Of a DNA stretch of 64,000 nucleotides, positions 29,958 through 39,153 are shown piece by piece. Where the stretch lies: positions 441,501 through 505,500 of the forward strand of contig NZ_LMJY01000001.1 of NCBI RefSeq assembly GCF_001421325.1, read 5' to 3'. The stretch comes from Novosphingobium sp. Leaf2 (GTDB lineage Bacteria > Pseudomonadota > Alphaproteobacteria > Sphingomonadales > Sphingomonadaceae). The notes under the pieces are model-generated. The model had not been told where the DNA came from. It did not search any database and saw only the letters and a list, made by a program, of their open reading frames with translations. Position 1 is the first letter of the stretch; the number at the start of each line of letters is the position of its first letter. The position numbers were made by a program, and so were the translations under genes.

Positions 29958-30353
29958 CTACACCAAACCCAGTCGCGTCAGTTCGCGGGCCAGCTTGGGG
30001 GGGATGGTGTCGCCCGCGGTCTCGCCGTCCACCAGATCGCGCGGGGCGTCCGCGTCGGTCAGGTAGCGCCAGCCCTGGTGGGCGCGCTTGGGTTTGCTCA
30101 GGATCGGGATCAGCACCGGTTCCAGGCGGATGTGCCAGCGCCCGTCCTCACGCTGTTCGAAGCCCTTGATGGGTGAGCGGCCGATCAGCGTATGTTCGAA
30201 GATCCAGAACAGCGAGCCGCCGATCATCTCCTCGTATCGTTTGGGCAGGTAGCGGGTGGTCATCAGCGCCTCGTGCGCGTGGCTTTCCAGCCACCGCCGC
30301 AAGTCGGCGGGGCTGGTGGCGGAAAAGGCGATCTTGGTCATGTGCAGCGGCAT
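29958..30353 (-). CDS. DUF1489-family protein
   Basis: 131 aa from the ATG at 30353 (MPLHMTKIAFSA). The segments LRRWLESHAHEALMTTRYLP and KRYEEMIGGSLFWIF match my memory of DUF1489, a conserved alphaproteobacterial family of unknown function. It lies 28 bp downstream of mgtE on the same strand and may share its transcript. Confidence 0.8.
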   Translation of the reverse strand: MPLHMTKIAFSATSPADLRRWLESHAHEALMTTRYLPKRYEEMIGGSLFWIFEHTLIGRSPIKGFEQREDGRWHIRLEPVLIPILSKPKRAHQGWRYLTDADAPRDLVDGETAGDTIPPKLARELTRLGLV

Positions 30354-30381
30354 CACCGCCAAGATAGGAAGCGCGCAGGCT

Positions 30382-31815
30382 TCAGGCGAGTCCCGTAAGT
30401 ACCGCCAGGCCCAGGAACGAGAAGAAGCCCATCGTATCTGTAGCGGTGGTCACGAAAACGGCGGAGGATACCGCCGGATCGACCTTGAAGCGATCGAGCG
30501 TGACGGGGACCATGATGCCGGCCAGGCCCGCCACGATGTTGTTGAACACCATCGCCGCGCCGATCACCGCGCCCAGCAGCGGGTTGGAAAACACCAGCGC
30601 CGTGCCGCCGCCGATCAGCAGCCCCAGCGCCGAGCCGTTGGCCATCGCGATGCGCAGTTCGCGCCAGATCATGCGTTTGGTGTTGGAACTGGTCAGCTGG
30701 TTGGTGGCGAGCGCGCGCACCACCACCGCCAGCGTCTGTGTGCCGGCGTTGCCGCCCATGCCCGAGACGATCGGCATCAGCACGGCGAGCAGCGCGAAGC
30801 GGGCGATGGCGCCCTGGAACAGACCGACCACCGAAGCGGCCAGCATCGCGGTGGCCAGGTTCACTACCAGCCAGGCCAGGCGGGCGCGCACGGTGAGCAG
30901 GATTGGCTCGTTGATGTCGCCATCGCCGGCACCGGACAGAAGCAGCGCGTCCTCGCCGGCTTCTTCCTGGATGATGTGCACCACGTCATCGACGGTGATC
31001 TGGCCGATCAGCCGGCCCGAGGTATCGACCACGGCGGCAGAGATCAGCGCATATTTCTGGAAGCGCAGCGCCACTTCCTCCTGATCCATGTCTACCGGTA
31101 TCAGGGTCTGGTCGCGTGCCATCACGTCGTAAAGCGGGATGTTGCGCGGCGCGCGCAGGATCCATGACAGCGCACAGGCGCCGATCGGCCGGTGCAGCGG
31201 ATCAACGATGAACACTTCCCAGAACTCGGTAGGCAATTCGCGATGTTCGCGCAGGAAGTCGATCAGGTCACCCACCTTCATCGCCTCGTGAACGGCGATG
31301 AAATCGCGGCTCATCAGGCGGCCGGCGGATTCCTCGGGATAGGACAGCGCCGATTCGATCGCCGCGCGGCCTTCGGGCTCCATCTCGGCAAGGACGGCCT
31401 GCTGGTCGTCCTCGTCCAGATCCTCCAGCATCGCCACCGCGTCGTCGGTTTCGAGCTGTCCGGCTATCCCGGCAACCACGTCGGCTGGAAGCGCTTCCAT
31501 CAACGCTTCGCGAACCCAGTCGTTCAACTCGGCGATGACTTCCACGCCCATCAGGTCGCGGATCGAGCTGGCCAGGGCGGCGCGTTCACGCTCGTCCACG
31601 ATCTCGAACAAGTCGGCGATGTCGGCGGGGTGGAGCGGTTCGACCAGGTCGTAGACGCGGTCGGAATCGCCGTCTTCGAGCGCGTCCTTTACGTTGCGCA
31701 CGAATTCGGGACGCAGATGGTTGTCCGCGTCGAGCGATTCGGATTCGGGGGTATCCGGACGCGTAAGGTCCATCACCACGTCGGCCGGTTCATCCTTGAG
31801 ATCGAGATCGCTCAT
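30382..31815 (-). CDS. mgtE: Magnesium transporter MgtE
   Basis: 477 aa. The acidic N domain (about 40-155) is followed by a CBS pair (about 160-290; SRDFIAVHEAMKVGDLIDFL at its start), then five transmembrane helices with the pore signature MPIVSGMGGNAGTQTLAVVV. MgtE is a Mg2+ channel gated by Mg2+ binding to the cytosolic N and CBS domains. Normal length. Confidence 0.95.
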   Translation of the reverse strand: MSDLDLKDEPADVVMDLTRPDTPESESLDADNHLRPEFVRNVKDALEDGDSDRVYDLVEPLHPADIADLFEIVDERERAALASSIRDLMGVEVIAELNDWVREALMEALPADVVAGIAGQLETDDAVAMLEDLDEDDQQAVLAEMEPEGRAAIESALSYPEESAGRLMSRDFIAVHEAMKVGDLIDFLREHRELPTEFWEVFIVDPLHRPIGACALSWILRAPRNIPLYDVMARDQTLIPVDMDQEEVALRFQKYALISAAVVDTSGRLIGQITVDDVVHIIQEEAGEDALLLSGAGDGDINEPILLTVRARLAWLVVNLATAMLAASVVGLFQGAIARFALLAVLMPIVSGMGGNAGTQTLAVVVRALATNQLTSSNTKRMIWRELRIAMANGSALGLLIGGGTALVFSNPLLGAVIGAAMVFNNIVAGLAGIMVPVTLDRFKVDPAVSSAVFVTTATDTMGFFSFLGLAVLTGLA

Positions 31816-31987
31816 GCTGGCCGGTCTACGCGGCTAGTTCGCAATTGCAACCTCGCGCCTGACGATTGCCGGGCTACACGCAAACTGCGTCGCGATGGCG
31901 TGACTTTGCCGCGCTGCGCCTTATATCAGGCCGCCAAGCCGAAGGCGCCCCGCAGATCGTCGGGTGCCGGCACAAGGAGACATGCCA

Positions 31988-32458
31988 ATGGCCGATGAAT
32001 TTCTGAACCTGACCCTCGACACCGGCAATGGCGAAGGCGGCGACGTCAAAATCAAGCTGCGCTCCGACCTGGCCCCCGGTCACGTCGAGCGGATCAAGGA
32101 ACTGACCAACGAAGGTTTCTACGACGGCGTGAAGTTCCACCGCGTGATCCCCGGTTTCATGGCGCAGGGCGGCTGCCCTGACGGCACCGGCATGGGCGGC
32201 TCCAAGAAGCCTGACCTGCAGGCTGAATTCAGCGCCGAGCCGCATGTGCGCGGCGTCGCGTCGATGGCGCGCACCAGCTATCCGCACTCGGCCAACAGCC
32301 AGTTCTTCATCGTGTTCGACAACGCCACTTTCCTTGACAAGCAGTACACCGTCTGGGGCCAGGTCGTTGAAGGGATGGACGTGGTTGACGCGCTGCCCAA
32401 GGGCGAGCCGCCGCGTGAGCCGGGCAAGATCGTCAAGGCCACCATCAGCGAAGGCTGA
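31988..32458 (+). CDS. Cyclophilin-type peptidyl-prolyl cis-trans isomerase
   Basis: 156 aa from the ATG at 31988, about 8 bp after AAGGAG. The protein has no signal peptide, so it is cytoplasmic (PpiB type). Catalytic region: GVKFHRVIPGFMAQGG, then MARTSYPHSANSQFFI and the W of YTVWGQVVEGMDVVD. Divergent from mgtE and ended by the terminator at 32481-32510. Confidence 0.95.
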   Translation: MADEFLNLTLDTGNGEGGDVKIKLRSDLAPGHVERIKELTNEGFYDGVKFHRVIPGFMAQGGCPDGTGMGGSKKPDLQAEFSAEPHVRGVASMARTSYPHSANSQFFIVFDNATFLDKQYTVWGQVVEGMDVVDALPKGEPPREPGKIVKATISEG

Positions 32459-32480
32459 TCGGAAACCTTGCGCGTAGAGA

Positions 32481-32510
32481 AAGGGCGGCCTTTGCGGGGC
32501 CGCCCTTTTT
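32481..32510 (+). terminator. Rho-independent terminator
   Basis: AAGGGCGGCC (32481-32490), loop TTTGCGG, GGCCGCCCTT (32498-32507) and following T residues to 32510. It ends the cyclophilin gene; A residues on the left side may help terminate the convergent gene too. Confidence 0.92.
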
Positions 32511-32535
32511 GTTTGCCGCGTGTGGCCGGCGCGGC

Positions 32536-33297
32536 TTACGGCGAGGGCTCGGCGTGCGCCTTGGTGGCCTCGCTCTTGTCCAAGTCCTGACGCGAAATGC
32601 CAAGCAGGCCGGCCAGCTTCGTCTTGTCCGCATCGCTCAGGTCGGCGTACTTGCGCACCGGCGGCAGCGATGCGTTCTTGGCTTTCACCTTTTCCACGAT
32701 CGCCGGCATCTGCTTCATGAGTTCGGGCACGAACGCCTGCATCTTGCTCATCACTTCGGGCGACATCATGACGAGGTAGGAATCGGCGGCGTATTGCCGC
32801 CCGGTGGGCGTGGCGAAGAAGGCGTTGAGTTCGCCCAGCTGGCGCACGTCGTACTTGGCAGCATACGCGTGGGACAGCCCTTCGCGAATATCCGGTTCGA
32901 ACCGGGTCATCAGCGTGCTCATCTCGCCCATCATCGCGTGCGTGGTCACCCGCATGCGTTCGCGATAGACCGGATCGTAGATTTCCATGATCTGGGCGGT
33001 CGTGCCGGGGCCTAGCTTGCTGGCGTCCACGCCGCTGATGCCGGCCAGATCCCGGACGGGCATCTTCATCATGGAGTCCATCATGGAATCCATCATCTTG
33101 TCCATCGTCCCGTTCAGCATTCGCGCGTATGTGCCCGTCGGGAAAACGTAATCCACCGTGCGGCGGGCCGCGGCGAGGCGGGCGGGATCAACGGCAGCGT
33201 CGGCCTTGGTGGTGGCGGCAGCGGGACCTTCAGGCGCCGCAAGCGCAGGCGAGGCGAGAGCGAAAAGCCCCATGCAGGCGGCAACGGCAAAGCGCAT
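32536..33297 (-). CDS. DUF2059-domain secreted protein
   Basis: 253 aa from the ATG at 33297. Signal peptide MRFAVAACMGLFALASPALA. The mature protein has an odd Met-rich stretch (MDKMMDSMMDSMMKMP, about 70-86) and a C-terminal region (ELNAFFATPTGRQYAADSYL) typical of DUF2059, a helical periplasmic domain of unknown function. The Met-rich stretch could bind copper or another soft metal, but that is a guess. Confidence 0.75.
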   Translation of the reverse strand: MRFAVAACMGLFALASPALAAPEGPAAATTKADAAVDPARLAAARRTVDYVFPTGTYARMLNGTMDKMMDSMMDSMMKMPVRDLAGISGVDASKLGPGTTAQIMEIYDPVYRERMRVTTHAMMGEMSTLMTRFEPDIREGLSHAYAAKYDVRQLGELNAFFATPTGRQYAADSYLVMMSPEVMSKMQAFVPELMKQMPAIVEKVKAKNASLPPVRKYADLSDADKTKLAGLLGISRQDLDKSEATKAHAEPSP

Positions 33298-33388
33298 CCA
33301 AATTCCCCACTTCAGCGCCGCACCTTGGCGGCAAGGCGCTCCGGATATAGCGTGCCTGTTAAGGCGGGCCAACCGTATGATTGTGAAC

Positions 33389-34273
33389 TTACAGGCCGGC
33401 CTGCAGCAACCACTCGTGGAACATACGCACGGGCCGGGATTCCAGCGCCTTAGGCCGGCAGACGAACCAGTAGCGGTAGGGGCTTTCCACGTCGATATCG
33501 TACAGGCGCGCCAGCCGGGGGTCGTGGGCACGGCGGAAGTGGTCGTCGTGCATGATGGCGATGCCCAGCCCCTGTGCTGCCGCTTCCAGCTGCAACTGGC
33601 CGGAATCGAACCGGTCTACGGACGCGGGCTCCAGGTCAGGCAGGTCTATCGCGTGCTTCCACGCCTCGAGGCTGTCCGGCAAGTCCTGGTGGATGAGGAA
33701 GGTTTGGCGCGACAAGCGGCTTTCGTCGGGCGTTGCGCCCAACTCTTGTGCCAAGTCCTGCGAGGTGATGGCGTAGACCTTGTTATGGTCCAGCTGCACG
33801 CGGTAGAATTGTGGGTCGGGTTCCTTGGCCAGGATGATCGCCGCATCCAGCGTATCGCCGACGCGGTCTTCCAGATGGGCGCCGGTATCGATGTCGATGT
33901 GCAGGCGCGGGTGCTGCTTGCGCAGTTCGGGCAGGCGCGGAAACAGGCGCTGCCCGCCGAACAGCGACGGCACGCCCAGGTGCAGGCGCAGCACCTGGCC
34001 ACGATCGATCTGGCCTTCCACCGCTTCGGCCAGTTCTTCGAGCTTGGGGGCGATGGCGTTGTAGAACGCCTGCCCCTCGTCAGTCAGCTTCATCGCCTGG
34101 TGCTGGCGGGTAAACAGCCGCTTGCCGGTGAAATCCTCAAGCGCGGCGACCCGGCGCGACAATGCGGACGGGCTGAGCGCGAGTTCGTTGGCAGCCGCCT
34201 TGGCGGAGCCGAGACGGACCACGCGCACGAAAGCTTCCAGCGCGCGCAAGGGGGGTAATCGACGTAACGCCAA
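33389..34273 (-). CDS. LysR-family transcriptional regulator, GcvA-like
   Basis: 294 aa with a probable TTG start at 34273 (LPPLRALEAFVRVVRLGSAK follows, as in GcvA-like regulators). The winged helix contains AANELALSPSALSRRVAALE; the effector domain spans about 90-290. No divergent target gene is adjacent: the neighbour upstream is corC on the same strand, 53 bp away. The effector is unknown. Confidence 0.88.
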   Translation of the reverse strand: MALRRLPPLRALEAFVRVVRLGSAKAAANELALSPSALSRRVAALEDFTGKRLFTRQHQAMKLTDEGQAFYNAIAPKLEELAEAVEGQIDRGQVLRLHLGVPSLFGGQRLFPRLPELRKQHPRLHIDIDTGAHLEDRVGDTLDAAIILAKEPDPQFYRVQLDHNKVYAITSQDLAQELGATPDESRLSRQTFLIHQDLPDSLEAWKHAIDLPDLEPASVDRFDSGQLQLEAAAQGLGIAIMHDDHFRRAHDPRLARLYDIDVESPYRYWFVCRPKALESRPVRMFHEWLLQAGL

Positions 34274-34326
34274 CGTGTTTGTCTTTTCACTCGTTCAAGA
34301 TCGCCACCCGATGCGGACGGCGAGGG

Positions 34327-35250
34327 TTAATCCGCTTCCGGTTCCAGTTCTTCCACCGGCGGGTGCAGTCGCAGCCGGGTGACGTGGCGTTCGTTGCCGT
34401 CCGTCACTTCGATGCGCCACCCGCTTTGATGATTCACGATCGCGCCCACCTCGGGCACTTGCCCGGCCAACACGAACGTGAGCCCACCAAGGGTGTCTAC
34501 TGATTCTTCCACTTCGGCAAGTCGCGGGTCTATCAGTCGCGCCACGTCGTCCAGTTCCGCCCGGGCATCGGCGTCCCACATGCCTTCGCCGATCGCAACC
34601 AGCAAGTCCTGCGGCGCATCGTCATGCTCGTCCTCGATGTTGCCGACGATTTCCTCGACCAGATCCTCGATCGTGATGATGCCATCGGTGCCGGTGTATT
34701 CGTCGATCACCACCGCCAGGTGGATGCGCTGCGCGCGCATGTCGGCAAGCACGTCCAGCGCCCCGCGCGACTGGGGCACGTAGAGCGGCTGGCGCAGCAG
34801 CGTGGTCCAGTCCTCCGGCGGCGGCGCGCCGCGCGCCAGCAGCGGGAACACGTCCTTGATATGGATCATGCCCTTGATCGCATCCAGCGTCTCACCATAG
34901 ACCGGCATACGACTGTGGCCGTGCTCCGCGAACGCCTCGATCACTTCGGCCCACGTGGCAGACGCGGGAATGGCGATGATCTCGCTGCGGGGGATCGCCA
35001 CGTCATCGGCATCGTGCTCGCTGAAATGCAGCAGGTTGCGCAGCATCTGCCGTTCCAGCGGGGAGAGGTCTCCACGCGCGCCCGGCGAATGTCCGGCTTC
35101 GCCTTCATGCTCGTTGATAACGTCTTCAAGCTGCGCCCGCAGCGACTGATCGCCATCGGACTGGAACAATCGCCTGAAGGCACGCCAAAGCGTGCCGCTA
35201 CTGTCGCCTTCTCCCGAGCCCGCCTCGGTATGGCGGCCATTGTCGGCCAT
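34327..35250 (-). CDS. corC: CorC/HlyC-family CBS-domain protein
   Basis: 307 aa, soluble. After an N-terminal acidic/charged region, two CBS motifs occupy about 85-210 (DVAIPRSEIIAIPASATWAE; HSRMPVYGETLDAIKGMIHI). The C-terminal CorC_HlyC domain (about 220-300) contains ARLIDPRLAEVEESVDTLGG. Members work in Mg2+/Co2+ efflux or leukotoxin export and lie beside ybeY in many proteobacteria. It starts 22 bp after the ybeY stop. Confidence 0.92.
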   Translation of the reverse strand: MADNGRHTEAGSGEGDSSGTLWRAFRRLFQSDGDQSLRAQLEDVINEHEGEAGHSPGARGDLSPLERQMLRNLLHFSEHDADDVAIPRSEIIAIPASATWAEVIEAFAEHGHSRMPVYGETLDAIKGMIHIKDVFPLLARGAPPPEDWTTLLRQPLYVPQSRGALDVLADMRAQRIHLAVVIDEYTGTDGIITIEDLVEEIVGNIEDEHDDAPQDLLVAIGEGMWDADARAELDDVARLIDPRLAEVEESVDTLGGLTFVLAGQVPEVGAIVNHQSGWRIEVTDGNERHVTRLRLHPPVEELEPEAD

Positions 35251-35272
35251 CGTGCGCTAGTGCCCCTGTTGC

Positions 35273-35764
35273 TTAAATCCGGTCCCCATATGGGTCGGGA
35301 ATGCCAAGGATCGCAAGAGCCTTTGTTTCCAGCGCTTCCATCGTTTCGGCCTCACCCTCGCCGATCTCGTGATCGTGCCCGGCCAGATGCAGCAGTCCGT
35401 GGACGAGCAGGTGGCTGGCGTGGTGTTCGAACGGCACGCCTTTTTCTGCGGCTTCACGGGTGCAGGTCTCGCACGCCAGAGCGATATCGCCCAGCATTTC
35501 GGGCGCGCCGTCAGCAGCCAGGGCCAACAGGTCGGCCCGTGCAATCATAGGGAAGGATAGCACGTTGGTGGGCTTGTCCTTGGCCCGCCATTCGCGGTTG
35601 AGCACATGGATCTCGGCATCGCTGGTGAACAGCACGCTGGCGGTGAGCCGCTGGTTGTCCAGTTCGGGCGCCACCTGCACCAGCGCTTCCAGAGCGGCTT
35701 CGGCAAGGTCGGCCCAATCGGTAGTGGTGGGCCAGGGGGCTTCGATGTCGATTTCAAGATCCAT
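35273..35764 (-). CDS. ybeY: Endoribonuclease YbeY
   Basis: 163 aa from the ATG at 35764 ([11 protein letters not shown]). The zinc site is [12 protein letters not shown] (about 115-127) and the family motif [15 protein letters not shown] lies before it. YbeY matures 16S rRNA 3' ends and guards ribosome quality. An in-frame extension to 36199 lies antisense to miaB and is rejected. Divergent from miaB; cotranscribed with corC. Confidence 0.95.
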   Translation of the reverse strand: MDLEIDIEAPWPTTTDWADLAEAALEALVQVAPELDNQRLTASVLFTSDAEIHVLNREWRAKDKPTNVLSFPMIARADLLALAADGAPEMLGDIALACETCTREAAEKGVPFEHHASHLLVHGLLHLAGHDHEIGEGEAETMEALETKALAILGIPDPYGDRI

Positions 35765-35866
35765 GGGCACGGCTGTAACGCGCAGGGCGATGCCGGTCGA
35801 GCGGCTAAGCGCGGGGCCGCCATACCCCTCTGTCAAAATGCGCCACGATCGGGTAACGGCGCGCAG

Positions 35867-37225
35867 ATGCAGGACATTAAGAATCCCAGGACGTACCGGG
35901 TCAAAAGCTTTGGCTGCCAGATGAACGTCTATGATGGCGAGCGGATGGCCGAATTGCTGTCGGCGCAAGGTATCGCGCCTGCCGCCGATGGGCAGGACGC
36001 GGATCTGGTCGTCTTGAACACCTGCCACATCCGTGAGCGCGCGGCGGAAAAGGTCTATTCCGACATCGGCCGGCTGAAGCGGGACGATGGCACGACGCCG
36101 CTGATCGCGGTGGCCGGCTGCGTGGCGCAGGCCGAGGGCGAGGAAATCATGACCCGCGCGCCATCGGTCAAGATGGTCGTGGGGCCGCAGGCCTATCATC
36201 GCCTGCCCGAGATGATCCGGGCCGCCAGCGCGGGTGAGCGGGTCACCGATACCGACATGCCCGCGCAGACCAAGTTCGATGTGCTGCCCCGCCGCCGGCG
36301 GTCCGGCCCTACTGCGTTCCTGACGGTGCAGGAAGGCTGCGACAAGTTCTGCACCTACTGCGTCGTTCCCTACACGCGCGGTGCCGAATTCTCACGCCCC
36401 TACGCGGCGCTGGTGGACGAGGCGCAGCGTCTGGTGGAAGCCGGCGCGCGCGAGATCACGCTGCTGGGCCAGAACGTCAACGCGTGGGCCGGCGAAAACG
36501 CCGCAGGCCAGCGCGTCGGGCTGGAGAGGCTGATTCGCGAACTGGCGTGCATTCCCGTCCTGGCGCGCATCCGCTACACCACCAGCCACCCCAACGACAT
36601 GACGCAGGGCCTGATCGATGCGCACGGCGAGATCGACGCGCTGATGCCGTTCCTGCATCTGCCCGTGCAGGCGGGCAGCGATCGGGTGCTCAAGGCGATG
36701 AACCGCAGTCACACGGTGGAAAGCTATCTCGCCATTCTTGAGCGGGTACGCGCGGTGCGCCCCGACATCGCGCTGTCGGGCGATTTCATCGTCGGCTTTC
36801 CCGGAGAAACTGAGGCCGATTTCCAGCAGACCCTGCAACTGGTGGACGCGGTGGGCTATGCGCAGTGCTTCAGCTTCACGTATTCGCCGCGCCCCGGCAC
36901 GCCGGCGGCGACGATGGGCGATCAGGTGCCGGGGGACGTGATGGCCGATCGGCTCCAGCGCCTGCAGGCGGCAATCAATCGCAACCAGCACGCTTTCAAC
37001 GCCGCGTCTGTGGGCAAGGTCTGTGATGTGTTGGTGGAACGGCGCGGAAAGCTGGCCGGGCAGTGGCTGGGCAAGTCGCCGTGGCTGCAGTCGGTCCATT
37101 TTCTGGGGGACGCGCAGATCGGCGATCTGGTCCGCGTGGAGATCGTCAGCGCCGGGCCAAACAGTCTGGCGGGTGTGCCGATCGCCGCCCAGCCTTCTCG
37201 CGCGCAATCTTCCGCCGCAGCCTGA
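35867..37225 (+). CDS. miaB: tRNA-2-methylthio-N6-dimethylallyladenosine synthase MiaB
   Basis: 452 aa from the ATG at 35867 ([20 protein letters not shown]). N-terminal MTTase domain with cysteines in FGCQMN and NTCHIRE, radical-SAM motif CDKFCTYC (about residue 155), and a C-terminal TRAM domain. It methylthiolates i6A37 of tRNAs. An earlier in-frame start at 35606 lies antisense to ybeY and is rejected. Confidence 0.96.
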   Translation: MQDIKNPRTYRVKSFGCQMNVYDGERMAELLSAQGIAPAADGQDADLVVLNTCHIRERAAEKVYSDIGRLKRDDGTTPLIAVAGCVAQAEGEEIMTRAPSVKMVVGPQAYHRLPEMIRAASAGERVTDTDMPAQTKFDVLPRRRRSGPTAFLTVQEGCDKFCTYCVVPYTRGAEFSRPYAALVDEAQRLVEAGAREITLLGQNVNAWAGENAAGQRVGLERLIRELACIPVLARIRYTTSHPNDMTQGLIDAHGEIDALMPFLHLPVQAGSDRVLKAMNRSHTVESYLAILERVRAVRPDIALSGDFIVGFPGETEADFQQTLQLVDAVGYAQCFSFTYSPRPGTPAATMGDQVPGDVMADRLQRLQAAINRNQHAFNAASVGKVCDVLVERRGKLAGQWLGKSPWLQSVHFLGDAQIGDLVRVEIVSAGPNSLAGVPIAAQPSRAQSSAAA

Positions 37226-37229
37226 CGCA

Positions 37230-37263
37230 AATGGCCCCCGGAACGCAAGTTCCGAGGGCCATT
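37230..37263. terminator. Hairpin between convergent genes
   Basis: AATGGCCC-C-CGGAAC, loop GCAA, GTTCCG-A-GGGCCATT: 14 bp with one internal mismatch and a GNRA-like tetraloop. It lacks a long U-tract, so it may work as an attenuating or mRNA-stabilising hairpin as well as a terminator for miaB and the RcnB-like gene. Confidence 0.65.
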
Positions 37264-37286
37264 CCTGCAAGGGGATGCAGTCGACT

Positions 37287-37781
37287 TTAGAAGAAGAACC
37301 CGTTGTTCACGCGCACAACGCGGCCGCTGCGCAGGTTCACCATCACCACGTCGTTGCCGTAGCGCACCCAGCGGTGACCGGCCATCGGCGCGGGCAGGCG
37401 ATAACGGGCGTAATCACGCACCCAATACCGGTCGCCGTAATAGGCGCGGTCGAAACGGTAGCCGACCGTTACCGGGCGATAGGCATAGCCACGCGGGCCG
37501 GCATAAGCGGGACGACGGTAAATATCGCGGTGCGTACGGCGATAGTCCCGCCAGTCTTCGCGCATTTCACGGCGCGAATCGCGCAAGTCCTCGCGGGCTT
37601 CGCGGATGTCGTGGCGATCACCGCGCATCTGCGCCTGGCGAAGATCGCGCTGGTCACGGCGAACTTCGCGCTGGTCTTGACGCACTTCGCGGGCGCTTTG
37701 CGCGGATGCGGCCATCGGAACCGCGAGGGCCGGCAACGCGACGCTGGCGGCGATGGCGATGGTAAAGAGCTTGCGCACCAT
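37287..37781 (-). CDS. RcnB-like periplasmic protein
   Basis: 164 aa. Signal peptide about 1-27 (MASAQ at its end). A very charged Arg/Asp/Gln heptad-like stretch (REVRQDQREVRRDQRDLRQ and on, about 30-80) precedes a Tyr/Arg-rich C-terminal part with YRLPAPMAGHRWVRYGNDVV, the RcnB-family end motif. RcnB affects nickel/cobalt homeostasis in E. coli; here the function is inferred only from the family. It is convergent with miaB and divergent from phoH. Confidence 0.8.
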   Translation of the reverse strand: MVRKLFTIAIAASVALPALAVPMAASAQSAREVRQDQREVRRDQRDLRQAQMRGDRHDIREAREDLRDSRREMREDWRDYRRTHRDIYRRPAYAGPRGYAYRPVTVGYRFDRAYYGDRYWVRDYARYRLPAPMAGHRWVRYGNDVVMVNLRSGRVVRVNNGFFF

Positions 37782-38040
37782 ACTTCTCCTTTTTCAAACG
37801 GGGCCGTCTGTACCGGCCTTCTGATCGTTGATTGCACCCGTGCCCCTGAATGCGCAGGGAACGCGGCGTGCAGCCTGCGGACATAAATGTCGAAACCCTG
37901 TTACAGTTGCGTGCCCAAAAACGGCTGACGCCTTGTTATCCCCGAAGAACACCGGAAAACTTTGATCGCCATCTTGCGAGGTGCGGCGTGCGGAGCCATC
38001 TTCAGGACAAGGCGAGACACTCCTCGCATGAAAGGAACGC

Positions 38041-39060
38041 ATGGCCCGTAAAGCAGCCCGTGTCGTTGATCCGGCACAGTTCCGCCCCGAAACCCATCGT
38101 CGGGCGCGTGTCGAAGTCGAGTTCGACGAACCCGTGTTGCTGGGGGCCTTGTTCGGACAGTTCGACTCCAACCTGGTGCAAGTGGAAAATCGCCTTGGCG
38201 TGTATATCGCGGCCCGGGGCGCGAAAATCCAGATCGAAGGCCCGGACGATTCCGTTGCCCGCGCGCGCGATACCCTCAAGGGCATGTATCACCGGCTGGA
38301 AATGGGGCAGCAGCTGGATAGCGGCGCTATCGAGTCGCTGATCGCCATGAGTTCGGAGCCCACCCTGGAAGGCATCATCACCGGCGATGCAGGCGCGGCG
38401 CCGATCATGATACGCACGCGCAAGAAAACCATCGTTCCGCGCTCGCCCACCCAGATCGACTACATGCGCGCGCTCGCCCGGTCGGACGTGATCTTCGCGC
38501 TAGGGCCGGCAGGCACCGGCAAGACGTATCTGGCGGTGGCGCAGGCGGTCAGCCAGTTGATGACCGGCTCGGTCCAGCGCCTGATCCTGTCGCGCCCTGC
38601 GGTGGAAGCAGGCGAAAAGCTGGGCTTCCTGCCCGGCGACATGAAGGAAAAGGTCGATCCGTACCTGCGCCCGCTATACGATGCGCTGTACGATTGCATG
38701 CCGCCCGAACAGGTGGAGCGGCGTCTTGCCAATGGCGAGATAGAGATCGCGCCGATCGCGTTCATGCGCGGTCGCACGCTGGCGGATGCCTTCGTCATCC
38801 TTGACGAAGCGCAGAACACCACACGCGAACAGATGAAGATGTTCCTCACCCGCTTCGGCCCTAACAGCCGGATGGTGGTGTGCGGCGATCCGCGCCAGAT
38901 CGACATTCCCGGTGGTGAGCGGATGAGCGGCCTGGCGGACGCAGTGGGCCGGCTGGAAGGTGTGGAGGGGATCGATGTCACCCGCTTCACCGTGGCCGAC
39001 GTGGTGCGCCATCCGATCGTGGGCCGCATCGTCGAGGCCTACGAAGGGCCGACGGAGTAA
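38041..39060 (+). CDS. PhoH-family ATPase (PhoH/YbeZ)
   Basis: 339 aa. An N-terminal KH-like region (about 20-90) is followed by the P-loop FALGPAGTGKTYLAVAQAV (about 153-171) and Walker B in FVILDEAQNTT. It is usually in one operon with ybeY, which it helps in RNA processing. Here it is separated from ybeY by miaB and the RcnB-like gene. Confidence 0.95.
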   Translation: MARKAARVVDPAQFRPETHRRARVEVEFDEPVLLGALFGQFDSNLVQVENRLGVYIAARGAKIQIEGPDDSVARARDTLKGMYHRLEMGQQLDSGAIESLIAMSSEPTLEGIITGDAGAAPIMIRTRKKTIVPRSPTQIDYMRALARSDVIFALGPAGTGKTYLAVAQAVSQLMTGSVQRLILSRPAVEAGEKLGFLPGDMKEKVDPYLRPLYDALYDCMPPEQVERRLANGEIEIAPIAFMRGRTLADAFVILDEAQNTTREQMKMFLTRFGPNSRMVVCGDPRQIDIPGGERMSGLADAVGRLEGVEGIDVTRFTVADVVRHPIVGRIVEAYEGPTE

Positions 39061-39153
39061 CGGCGCGCTTTGCTGTCGGGGCAAAGGGGTGCGGCATAGG
39101 TCGCCACAGCAGTGTGTTCCCCTTTGCCTGCAAACCGGCTATCCGCGCGCGGT

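Noticed and set aside
33158..34258. A 366-codon plus-strand frame
   Set aside because: It is antisense to the LysR regulator, whose helix-turn-helix is clear.
35606..35866. Extended start for miaB
   Set aside because: The extension is antisense to ybeY; the ATG at 35867 gives the typical MiaB N-terminus.
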